From: Acanthopleuribacter pedis
GTDB taxonomy: Bacteria; Acidobacteriota; Holophagae; Acanthopleuribacterales; Acanthopleuribacteraceae
Direction: 5' to 3'
Assembly: GCF_017377855.1 (NCBI RefSeq)
Contig: NZ_JAFREP010000049.1
Location: 1 to 54,281 of the forward strand
Length of the DNA stretch: 54,281 bases
Shown here one piece after another: positions 7,662-15,321 of this stretch. The notes beneath the pieces are model-generated. The model ran no database searches, was not told the origin of the DNA, and was given only the letters and a program-made list of their open reading frames with translations. Position 1 is the first letter of the stretch. Every line of letters starts with the position of its first letter. The position numbers were made by a program, and so were the translations under genes.

Positions 7662-9083
7662 ATGCAAACCGAACCCGATAAGCACGATTCCGACGCCGTC
7701 CCCCACTTTTGGGCCGACTTGCGCCAGGTGCTTCGGGGTAAGTCCCGTGACTATACAAAAGGCCCGATTACCCGCTCGATTATCCTGCTCGCCATTCCCA
7801 TGGTGCTGGAAATGATCATGGAATCGCTGTTCACCATCGCCGACGTCTACTTCGTGGCGCAACTGGGTTCCGAGCACGTCGCCGTGCTGGGGATTACCGA
7901 ATCGGTGATGGTCTCGGTGTTTGCCGTGGGCATCGGGCTGTCGCTGGCGACCACCGCGATTGTGGCGCGGCGGGTCGGTGAAAAAAACGCCGAGGCGGCA
8001 CGTAAATCGGCCACCCAGGCCGTCTTCCTATCGCTCCTGATGTCGTTGCCGATTGCCGCGCTCGGCCTGCTGTTTGGCAAAGAAATCCTGATGTTGATGG
8101 GCGCCTCGCCGGAAACCGCCGAGTTGGGCACGCCCTACATCACCATCATGCTCAGCACCAACGTGATTCTGTTGCTGCTGTTCGTGAACAACGCAATTTT
8201 CCGCGGGGCCGGCGACGCCGTTCTCTCGATGAAGGTGCTCTGGCTGGCCAACTTCATTAATATTGTGCTCGACCCGCTGTTTATTTTCGGCTGGGGCCCG
8301 TTTCCCGAGATGGGTTTGACCGGGGCCGCCGTGGCGACCTGCACCGGGCGCGGCATTGGTGTTCTTTTTCAGCTGGTGATCCTGTACCGAGGCAGCGGTC
8401 TGATTCGCCTACGCGACAGCAAAATCAGGTTGGATATCCCGCTGTTATCGCGCATTTTCCGGCTTTCCCTGGGCGGCATCATGCAGTGGTTTGTGGCCAC
8501 GTCAAGCTGGACGCTGCTGGTGCGCGTGATGGCCATGTTCGGCGAGAACGCCGTCGCCGGTTACACCATCGGCGTGCGTCTGGTGGTCTTTGCGCTGCTG
8601 CCCGCTTGGGGGCTTAGCAATGCCGCCGCGACCCTGGTCGGCCAAAACCTCGGCGCGGGTAACCCGAAACGCGCGGGCATTTGTGTGTGGCGCAGTGCCT
8701 TGCTCAACATGGCGTTTTTGGGCAGTGTCGCCGTCGTGTTCATCGTGTGGGCTGAACCGATTGTCGCCTTGTTTAAACCCGAGCCCGAGGTGGCGTTGGT
8801 GGCGGCTGATTGCCTGCGCATCGTCAGCTACAGCAACCTTGGTTTGGCCGTTGGTTTGGTGGTGGTGCAGGCGTTTAACGGTGCGGGCGACACGCGCACA
8901 CCGACCTCGGTCAACCTGCTGTGTTACTGGCTTTTCCAAATCCCGGTCGCCTACCTGCTGGCCAAAACCTTCGAGCTGGGGCCACGCGGCGTCTTCATCG
9001 CCATCGCCCTATCCGAAACCATGCTGGGCCTCCTCGGCGCCTATTTGTTCAGGCTAGGTCGCTGGAAAGACCGTCAGGTTTAA
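7662..9083 (+). CDS. MATE-family multidrug/Na+ (or H+) antiporter
   Basis: The 473-residue protein has about 12 hydrophobic segments in two similar halves. It opens with 'GPITRSIILLAIPMVLEMIMESLFTIADVYFVAQLG', the standard MATE first helix with the P-V-E pattern, and the second half repeats it ('IFRLSLGGIMQWFVATSSWTLLVRVMAMFG'). The NorM/DinF-like 'GAGDTRTPT' region in the second half is also typical. MATE proteins export cationic drugs or metabolites at the inner membrane using an ion gradient. The gene follows the tRNA operon after its terminator. Two pieces of a similar gene survive as a remnant at 14992-15115. Confidence 0.93.
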   Translation: MQTEPDKHDSDAVPHFWADLRQVLRGKSRDYTKGPITRSIILLAIPMVLEMIMESLFTIADVYFVAQLGSEHVAVLGITESVMVSVFAVGIGLSLATTAIVARRVGEKNAEAARKSATQAVFLSLLMSLPIAALGLLFGKEILMLMGASPETAELGTPYITIMLSTNVILLLLFVNNAIFRGAGDAVLSMKVLWLANFINIVLDPLFIFGWGPFPEMGLTGAAVATCTGRGIGVLFQLVILYRGSGLIRLRDSKIRLDIPLLSRIFRLSLGGIMQWFVATSSWTLLVRVMAMFGENAVAGYTIGVRLVVFALLPAWGLSNAAATLVGQNLGAGNPKRAGICVWRSALLNMAFLGSVAVVFIVWAEPIVALFKPEPEVALVAADCLRIVSYSNLGLAVGLVVVQAFNGAGDTRTPTSVNLLCYWLFQIPVAYLLAKTFELGPRGVFIAIALSETMLGLLGAYLFRLGRWKDRQV

Positions 9084-9097
9084 CCCGCCTTTTTCGC

Positions 9098-9141
9098 AAG
9101 GAGTTCTGCTACGGGGCAACCCATGCGATTACGAGGGGGCG
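9098..9141 (+). repeat. 44 bp block shared with foldback FB2
   Basis: This block, starting 15 bp after the MATE stop codon, matches 819-862 at all but about three positions (shared core CTACGGGGCAACCCATGCGA). The flanks are not alike. It looks like a dispersed short repeat carried by, or captured in, the foldback family. Confidence 0.65.
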
Positions 9142-9289
9142 ATCTTTTCTCTTTTCTCGGGTGATGTGACGCGAGAGCGTGCTTGTTGTGCGCGGGCCGG
9201 CGTTGGGTACTTTTCTGAACCGGCGCCTTACTATCCGACGTTCAATTGGCTCATGCCGAGGCCAAACCCCGCGGCAGAAACACGGATCG

Positions 9290-9324
9290 GCCCGCATGCA
9301 TGGCAAAATGCCCCGCATGCGGGC
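9290..9324. terminator. Hairpin between convergent genes
   Basis: GCCCGCATG (9290-9298) and CATGCGGGC (9316-9324) form a 9 bp GC-rich stem with a 17 nt loop, between the ends of the MATE and DUF4214-like genes. It has no T-run, so termination is only inferred from position. Confidence 0.4.
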
Positions 9325-9353
9325 CTGGGTGTCACCACTTGGGCGGATGAGAC

Positions 9354-9845
9354 CTACCGGTGTGCTTTAATGCGCAGGTCCTCTGCAAGCGAACCGAACT
9401 CATTCGACCAGGTGAAACCCTTCACAACCGCTTCGTAATCACGGTCGTTGTGGTTATTCAGCCACCATTCGAAGCCGCCGCAGTCCGGTTCCCGCAGGAG
9501 CAAAGCGTGGTAGGTGTTGCCGACGAAGCGATCAAAGCTCGGGTTGATGAATCGAGGGTGACGGATGATGTCAAGGGCGACCTCTTCCATGGTCATGTCC
9601 TGAGTTACCAGACGGAACCAGTAATCAGAAAGACTTGGGCCGAACACCATCCCCCAGGAGGCTTCCATCATGTTGGCAATCATGGTGGTGACTGCTGGGT
9701 CTTTCAGGTAACCCAGTGCGGGGTCGCCGGGCTCGTAACAGGTTTCGCCGTCGTGTGGATTGATTAAGTAATAAGGAGGAGGATCCACGGCAAGGGCTGT
9801 ACCGAAGAAGCTTAATAGTGCGAGGGTCATCAATGCCTTTTTCAT
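9354..9845 (-). CDS. Secreted DUF4214-like protein
   Basis: The start ATG at 9845 has AGGAGA upstream and opens with a clear signal peptide (MKKALMTLALLSFFGTALA), so the mature protein is about 144 residues. The C-terminal half carries the pattern of the DUF4214 domain: 'FVGNTYHALLLREPDCGGFEWWLN', followed by 'VVKGFTWSNEFGSL' (compare 'LYRDLLGREPDxxGxxYW...GFxxSxEF'). That domain usually occurs in large secreted or S-layer-type proteins. Here it makes up most of a small protein, preceded by another 60 residues of unknown fold that hold a Cys pair partner ('GETCYEPGDP'). Export to the periplasm or outside is likely; the function is unknown. Confidence 0.7.
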   Translation of the reverse strand: MKKALMTLALLSFFGTALAVDPPPYYLINPHDGETCYEPGDPALGYLKDPAVTTMIANMMEASWGMVFGPSLSDYWFRLVTQDMTMEEVALDIIRHPRFINPSFDRFVGNTYHALLLREPDCGGFEWWLNNHNDRDYEAVVKGFTWSNEFGSLAEDLRIKAHR

Positions 9846-10064
9846 AAAAAATCTCCTAATCGTGTGGGTAAAAAATAGGGGCCCAATGAGGCGAATCGAA
9901 TGTGCGTGATCGCCTCGAATGCACGGGGGGTTACGCATGTCGCGAGCCCCTCGTTCGGGTTCGTCGCCATCTTAGGGCGGGCCCGCGCCGCCAACCATGG
10001 AGATGTGACGGTGCAAAACACCAGGGACAAAAGGGGTCTGTTACCCCAACATGGTTTGACAAGC

Positions 10065-10073
10065 TGCTATAAT
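10065..10073 (+). promoter_or_regulatory. Extended -10 promoter
   Basis: TGC-TATAAT at 10065-10073 is a consensus extended -10 element, about 54 bp upstream of the membrane TPR gene. No good -35 sits 17 bp before it, which is usual for extended -10 promoters. Confidence 0.5.
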
Positions 10074-10126
10074 TCCCCGCCTTACCGACCGCGTTTTGAT
10101 GCGGTGCATGTGAGGGGCGTGTTTTG

Positions 10127-11659
10127 GTGCCACAAGAATTTCGAGAAACAGGACAGCGGGCTTACCATCTGGCCGCCTATTTAACGGGATCGCCCGGCGA
10201 AGCCTGGTCCATTGTGGAAGACGCTTTTTTGCTGGTGTTTCTCACCGAGGGTAATGTTGTCCAACGGGAAAGCAGCACCCCCCGTAAAACCGTGTTCACC
10301 AAAGCCGATCACCTTGTTCAGTATTTTGTGATGGACTTTTTTGAGCGTTATCAGGTTGAGGTCGATCCGCGTGCCCATTCCCGAAGGCGCCAAATCAAGC
10401 GCTATATCAATTACCTGTTGGTGCTGACCATGCCCCATACCGCCTTTCACGTGGGCGTGGGCGTGATGCGCCTGCTTTTTACCTACTCGAATCGCTGGGT
10501 CTTGGCGGTCCATGAGGCGCAAAGTCCTGATGCGACGAAGGATGAAGCGGAGTGCTCTCGTGCCAAAAGCCGCTGGTTCAAAGCGCTTGAGCACCACTTC
10601 GAGGGTCAACTAAAAGCCGCGACCGGTGCCAAAGGCGAGAAGCGTTTTGAGCCGATGGCCGAGCCGGCCCGCCTGCGTGATTTTGTGAATGAGGTGTTGA
10701 CCCACTTGGCGCCCTGGCAGGCGGATCAGTTGGCGGCCGATAGGGAATTGGCGCTGATTTACGAACTCATTGAACCCAAGGCCTTCCGCGCGTTGACTGC
10801 CAAGGCGCTTCCCCACGAGGAAACCCCGGCCTTGCGCTTGCCCGAGATGGGAGGAAGCATGGAAGCGGACAGAAACGATGACGGCAGCGGTGGATCAACC
10901 GATCTCGAAGCCGGGATGACCACTTTTTACCAACGCCTGAATAAATTGCGGGGTTTAAAAAAGAAACAACCCCCACGTGCCTTCGTGCTCAAGTTAGATG
11001 GGAAGGAGCAGGCGCGGGTGAGTGTGCTCGGTGAATTGACCTTGCCCCTGGGTGCCGACGCCCGCGTTTTCGAACTTTGGGCGGAATTGGCAGGGGAGGC
11101 GGTGCCCCTGGCTTATAGCCTGTTGCCCGGCGCCGGCTCCGAGGAACCTTTTTGCGAAACCATCCACCTGGAAGGTGGCCAAACGCTTTGCCTCACCACC
11201 ATTTACGATGCTTCGCCTAGGATCCACTTGGCTTATTTTGCGGAACCGGTTGCTGCGCCTGTTGTCGCGGACGACCTTCCTTGGTGGCGCCGCCGCGTGA
11301 GCCTGTCTTGGTGGGCACCGCTTGCCGGATTTGCCATGCTGTTTCCGGCTTTGTTGCTCGTGCCGATGTTTCGCCCTTTGTCGATCAAGCGTTCCGCCGA
11401 CGTCCCACCACAACACCAGCCGCGGCCCGGCATGGAACCCCACAACCTGGCCATGGCCGAGGTTTTGTTTCAGCGCGCCCAGGCACTTGCCGAGGCAGGC
11501 GATCATCAAGCCGCGCTTGAAGATTTGGAAGCAGCCCGTCGGTTGGCCCCGCGTCATCTTGGGGTTTTGGCATTGCTTTCAACCTTGCTCAAAGAAACCG
11601 GTGAACTGGAAAAGAGTCGATTTTACGACGAGGTGCGCCGCCAACTTGCGGAAGAGTGA
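10127..11659 (+). CDS. Membrane-anchored TPR protein with sigma-like N-terminus
   Basis: The GTG at 10127 (a TTG at 10124 is also possible) lies nine bases after GAGGGG. The 510-residue product has three parts. The N-terminus ('FRETGQRAYHLAAYLTGSPGEAWSIVEDAFLLVF' pattern) resembles region 2 of ECF sigma factors, but the following 200 residues do not show a clear region 4. A single hydrophobic segment (WWAPLAGFAMLFPALLLVPMF) lies near residue 400, after a beta-rich domain. The C-terminus (about residues 440-505) is two TPR units ('AMAEVLFQRAQALAEAGDHQAALEDLEAARRLAP'). It precedes the CHAT protein gene on the same strand, 319 bp away. A pairing of a sigma-like or regulatory protein with a CHAT-TPR protein is plausible but unproven. 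Confidence 0.65.
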   Translation: MPQEFRETGQRAYHLAAYLTGSPGEAWSIVEDAFLLVFLTEGNVVQRESSTPRKTVFTKADHLVQYFVMDFFERYQVEVDPRAHSRRRQIKRYINYLLVLTMPHTAFHVGVGVMRLLFTYSNRWVLAVHEAQSPDATKDEAECSRAKSRWFKALEHHFEGQLKAATGAKGEKRFEPMAEPARLRDFVNEVLTHLAPWQADQLAADRELALIYELIEPKAFRALTAKALPHEETPALRLPEMGGSMEADRNDDGSGGSTDLEAGMTTFYQRLNKLRGLKKKQPPRAFVLKLDGKEQARVSVLGELTLPLGADARVFELWAELAGEAVPLAYSLLPGAGSEEPFCETIHLEGGQTLCLTTIYDASPRIHLAYFAEPVAAPVVADDLPWWRRRVSLSWWAPLAGFAMLFPALLLVPMFRPLSIKRSADVPPQHQPRPGMEPHNLAMAEVLFQRAQALAEAGDHQAALEDLEAARRLAPRHLGVLALLSTLLKETGELEKSRFYDEVRRQLAEE

Positions 11660-11978
11660 GCGCGCGTTTCTTAGGTTTAATTTTGTTTCTCATATTTTGG
11701 ATGACCCAGGTTGGGACTGATTTGGCTGCTTTCGGTTGACGGCGTTTCACCGTGGCAATCCGTTTTTTTATTTGGATGGGCCGGCGATTTTTCACCACTT
11801 TGATTCGTATCGCGGGCGTTCACAGGGGGGGCTGTCTGTCGATCTTGTCCTGCTGCCGGCATGCCTGAGCGGTCAGGTTGATGTCTTGTGAGGTTTTTGC
11901 TAAAGTTTCGGGCCGGTTGGTTTGTAGCTTATTTTCGCGATGTTTGTTCTTTTTGTGTGAAGTAAATTTTATGTGAAG
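11660..11978 (+). other. Intergenic gap before the CHAT gene
   Basis: A short motif GCGCGTTTCTTAGGTTTAAT follows the stop codon at once and resembles sequences near 2985 and 38674. The last 80 bp are T-rich and may hold the promoter of the CHAT gene, but I could not define -35 and -10 boxes. No gene was found. Confidence 0.4.
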
Positions 11979-14933
11979 ATGGTGGTGTTTGTGATCTGTG
12001 GTTCTATTTTCGGTGGGCCGCGTAGATGCGGTGGTTCTTTGGTTCGCTTCAGTATCGGGCTCGCAATGATCGCAGGGTTTTCACTAGCTTGGGCCGATGA
12101 CCGGTCGCTCGCTGAATCCCTTTATTGTCAGGCGTTGTATCGCGGCAAAACACCTTTGGCCGAGGCTTCCGCGGCATCGCAATGGGCTTCGACCATGCGC
12201 CACCCAACCCAGGCATCTCACCGGCAGGCTCTTTTAGAACACGCCCATGTCATCCAGCATCAACGGGCGCCCCGCGGCGAAGCCTACCTGCACACGCTGG
12301 TTCGTCTCGCTTGGTTCCATGTTGAACAAGCGCAAACCGCCGAGGCGCGTTTTTTTGCCGAGGAGGCCTTGGTTTTACTTGCCGATTTGCCCGAGCTTCC
12401 CGCCAATGCCGCCGATCCGTTTTCGGTTTTGGGTAAGGCCGCCATGCGGCACGGACGTTTGGCCGCGGCCGAGCATTACTTCCAGGCTGCTTACCAATTG
12501 GCCCAAGATCAGGGGCAAACCGAGACCGTCGCCCATTGCCTCACCGATCTTGGTGTGCTGGCGCTCAATCAAGACCGTTATGCCTTCGCGCAACAAACCC
12601 TGCGTTCCGCTTTGGCGGCGTTACCGCCCGAACCCACGCCCCGTCGTTCGCGTGGCCGAGCTATAACTGGTTTGGGTCATGCCGCCTTTGGTTTGGGTGA
12701 TCTAATTACCGCCACCGAACAATTCCATCGCGCCAAGATCTACTTTGAAGAGCACGGCCTCACCGAGGGGCGTTTTTATTTGGGGGTGCTTAACAACTTG
12801 GGCATCGTCGCCCGCAACAGCGGGGAATGGGATGAAGCCGAGGATTATTTCAGCAGGGTTTTAAAGCGTGCGACCCAAAGCTTCGGCCCTGAAAGTCGTT
12901 TGGTGGTGCTGTCCTTGTTGAATCTGAGTATGGTTGAGAAGGAGCGTGGCGCCCTGGCGCAAGCGGTTGTCTATTTGGAGCGCGCCCTCTCCCTTGAAGA
13001 ACACCGCAACCAGCATCGCACCGTGACCATCTTAAACAGTTTGGCCCGTATCGCCATGGATCAGCGGCGTTACGATCAGGCGGAAGTCTATTTAAACCGG
13101 GCAAGCAAAGGGTTGGAAGGCGGGTCGCCTGCATCGATTAACCGGGTGATGATCACCAATAGTATGGCGCGGCTCGCCGCGGCGCGGGGTGACCATCAAC
13201 GGGCCAAAGACCTTTTGGAACAGTCTCTTGAGGTGGTGATCAGCCACTTTCCCGACGGGAAATGGACCGAGGAGACCTTGCTGTTTTTGAGCCAGGTTTG
13301 TGCGAAGCTGGGCCTAGAGTTGGAGGCCTCGGCTTATTTGGAACGGTCCGCCCTGCATTTGGAAGGCCAAATTGATCGGGTAAGTCGCTTGCCCCAAACG
13401 CGCGGCAACTTCATGGTAAAGATGCAGCACACGCATCGCACCTTGGTGGCGGTTGCCTTCGACCTGGGTCAACCAGAGCAGGCTTTTGATCTGTTGGAAC
13501 GGTTTCGTACCGTCGGCATGTGTCGGCTACTCGCCAAGCGCGCGGCGGAACAAGATCAAACCGCTTCGAAGGCGGACCCGACCGTGGTTCAACTGAACCG
13601 GCGTTACGAAGCAACGCGCCAATGGGCGGTCGACCACCCCGAATATGCCGAGCAAACCCGTCGTCGCCAGATCCGGCTGCAGGCTGCCAAAAAGGCGCGG
13701 CGTCTTGCACAGGCGAAAGGGGAGGTTGACGTCGCCAAACCCTTCGTACCTCGGTTAGAGGATGTGCAAGCCGAGTTAGCGCCGGGAACCTTGTTGCTTT
13801 CCTATTGTGTGCTCGAGGATGCCACGTTATTGTTCCTGGTTCGTCGTGATCGCTTTGATGCCTTGCGGCTGCCCGTGGGTCGTTCCGAGCTGCAACAACA
13901 CATGCAAGCCTTGCAAAATTTGCTGGATGAGGTGGAGCCCAATCGGATCGGTGCCGACCACGAGGCGCGACTTCGTGCCGTTTCCCGCCGCGTGTTTCAG
14001 GATCTCATTGCGCCCGCGCGGACCTGGGTTCAGGCCGCCGACCGTTTGGTTTTTCTCCCGGATACTCCGCTGGGTCGGCTGACCTGGGGACTTTTGGTGG
14101 GTCCCCTGGCGGATTCTGGACCGGAGGACTATTTGATCGCGTGGAAACCGATCACGACCTCGGGCTCCGCCGCGGTTTATGGGTTCTTAAAGCGCCGTCC
14201 CAAAGGTGGCACGGGTCGTGTGGCTGCATTTGGCGATCCTGTGTACCATCAATCAACCGCCGCGGCGAGTCCGACCTGGTCTGCTTGGCTTCGCGCCCAA
14301 CGTTTGGGTGGGGAGGATCTGCAGCGCTTACCTTTTAGTGCGGCCGAGGTCGGCGCAGTCGGCGAACGTTTCGGCGATCAGGCCCGGCTCTTCTTACGTG
14401 AGCGGGCCACCGAGGATGCCTGCAAGGCATTGCGGGGTGATTGGCGTGTGATTCACCTCGCCTGTCACGGGGTTTTGGACCCGCGGTTCCCGTTTGACTC
14501 TGCTTTGATCTTTTCGACCGACCCCGCCGTCGTTGCCACCGGTGAAGAAAACGGGATTTTGCGCGCTTGGGAAGTGATGGAAGAGATGCGGTTTCGGTCG
14601 GATCTCGCCGTGCTGTCCGCGTGTCAGAGCGGTTTGGGTCGCGACGGTGCCGGTGAAGGGTTACAGGGTTTGGCCGGCGCATTTCACATTGCCGGTGCGC
14701 GCGCGGTACTGGCCGCCCATTGGCGGATTTCCGATGCCTCGACCCACCTCCTGATGCAGCGTTTTTACCATTATTTGGGGCGCGTGGAGGGCACAGCCGA
14801 GGCCCTGCGCCGCGCCCAACTTGATTTGCGCCACGGCAAAAAACGGGGGTGGCAGTCCTGGTTGGGTCTTAGCGAGGACACCGCCCATCCTTACCACTGG
14901 GCCGCATTCCAGTTGGTCGGCCCTTGGGATTAA
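11979..14933 (+). CDS. TPR-CHAT protein (caspase-like protease domain)
   Basis: The start is taken at the ATG at 11979 (a GTG at 11973 is in frame). A hydrophobic stretch, FSIGLAMIAGFSLAWA, suggests a signal peptide with cleavage before Asp-Asp. Residues of roughly 60-470 are TPR repeats of the 42-residue, Kinesin-light-chain-like type ('NNLGIVARNSGEWDEAEDYFSRVLKRA'). The last 400 residues are a CHAT domain with its catalytic His in HLACHG (His830) and Cys in LSACQSGLG (Cys882), so the protease is predicted to be active. CHAT proteases in other systems cleave effector proteins on signal; several work in defence (for example Craspase, gasdermin activation). Here the exported location is odd for such a role, and no gasdermin or obvious substrate is adjacent. 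Confidence 0.88.
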   Translation: MVVFVICGSIFGGPRRCGGSLVRFSIGLAMIAGFSLAWADDRSLAESLYCQALYRGKTPLAEASAASQWASTMRHPTQASHRQALLEHAHVIQHQRAPRGEAYLHTLVRLAWFHVEQAQTAEARFFAEEALVLLADLPELPANAADPFSVLGKAAMRHGRLAAAEHYFQAAYQLAQDQGQTETVAHCLTDLGVLALNQDRYAFAQQTLRSALAALPPEPTPRRSRGRAITGLGHAAFGLGDLITATEQFHRAKIYFEEHGLTEGRFYLGVLNNLGIVARNSGEWDEAEDYFSRVLKRATQSFGPESRLVVLSLLNLSMVEKERGALAQAVVYLERALSLEEHRNQHRTVTILNSLARIAMDQRRYDQAEVYLNRASKGLEGGSPASINRVMITNSMARLAAARGDHQRAKDLLEQSLEVVISHFPDGKWTEETLLFLSQVCAKLGLELEASAYLERSALHLEGQIDRVSRLPQTRGNFMVKMQHTHRTLVAVAFDLGQPEQAFDLLERFRTVGMCRLLAKRAAEQDQTASKADPTVVQLNRRYEATRQWAVDHPEYAEQTRRRQIRLQAAKKARRLAQAKGEVDVAKPFVPRLEDVQAELAPGTLLLSYCVLEDATLLFLVRRDRFDALRLPVGRSELQQHMQALQNLLDEVEPNRIGADHEARLRAVSRRVFQDLIAPARTWVQAADRLVFLPDTPLGRLTWGLLVGPLADSGPEDYLIAWKPITTSGSAAVYGFLKRRPKGGTGRVAAFGDPVYHQSTAAASPTWSAWLRAQRLGGEDLQRLPFSAAEVGAVGERFGDQARLFLRERATEDACKALRGDWRVIHLACHGVLDPRFPFDSALIFSTDPAVVATGEENGILRAWEVMEEMRFRSDLAVLSACQSGLGRDGAGEGLQGLAGAFHIAGARAVLAAHWRISDASTHLLMQRFYHYLGRVEGTAEALRRAQLDLRHGKKRGWQSWLGLSEDTAHPYHWAAFQLVGPWD

Positions 14934-14991
14934 TCTCCGCTGTCGGTGCCGTGATGGTCGCTCGTTTCATGGCTACCGCCGCGGATTTTTC

Positions 14992-15115
14992 GGGTATCCC
15001 TGGGCGGTATCATGCAGTGGTTTGTGGTCACACCGGGTCGGACCTTACTGGTGCGGGAGGTGGTCGCGGTTTGAGAAAATGCGGGCTTGGTCGCTGGAAG
15101 GACCGTCAGCTTTAG
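14992..15115 (+). pseudogene. Remnant of a MATE exporter gene
   Basis: Two pieces of a MATE gene lie here. The first, 14997-15075, translates to SLGGIMQWFVVTPGRTLLVR before a stop, and matches the intact gene's segment near 8467. The second, 15081-15115, matches the 3' end of that gene (9051-9084, GGTCGCTGGAAAGACCGTCA) at about 30 of 35 bases. About 500 bp that lie between them in the intact gene are missing. It is a decayed, internally deleted relic, possibly from an old duplication. It overlaps the 3' half of an antisense gene. Confidence 0.75.
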
Positions 15116-15266
15116 CTCGCACGTCAGCGAGATGTGCCCTGACCTGGGAGCCTGTCAAGGCCCGAGTCGGATCGGCTTTCAACGCATCATAAGCCGGCCC
15201 GACCTCGGTAAGGAGCCAGGTGTCCAAGGCTGCTTGCTTTTTGCCCTGCTTTTTTGTGTGTTGCAT
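15045..15266 (-). CDS. Small antitoxin-like protein, C-terminus replaced
   Basis: The ATG at 15266 has GAGG seven bases upstream. Residues 10-50 ('AALDTWLLTEVGPAYDALKADPTRALTGSQVRAHLADVRAK') have the style of small type II antitoxins of the ParD/RelB-like kind, where 'xxYDAxKADPSRAxxxxxVxxxL' is frequent. I see no adjacent toxin gene. From residue 51 the protein is read from the opposite strand of the MATE remnant, so its last 23 residues are almost certainly not native. It follows hen1 after 55 bp on the same strand and may be co-transcribed. It could be an orphan or dead antitoxin; confidence in family is low. Confidence 0.45.
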   Translation of the reverse strand: MQHTKKQGKKQAALDTWLLTEVGPAYDALKADPTRALTGSQVRAHLADVRAKADGPSSDQARIFSNRDHLPHQ

Positions 15267-15321
15267 GGTGAACCTCGGTTTTACCTGGTTTTGATTTTAT
15301 CCAAAACCGACAGCACTTCGC

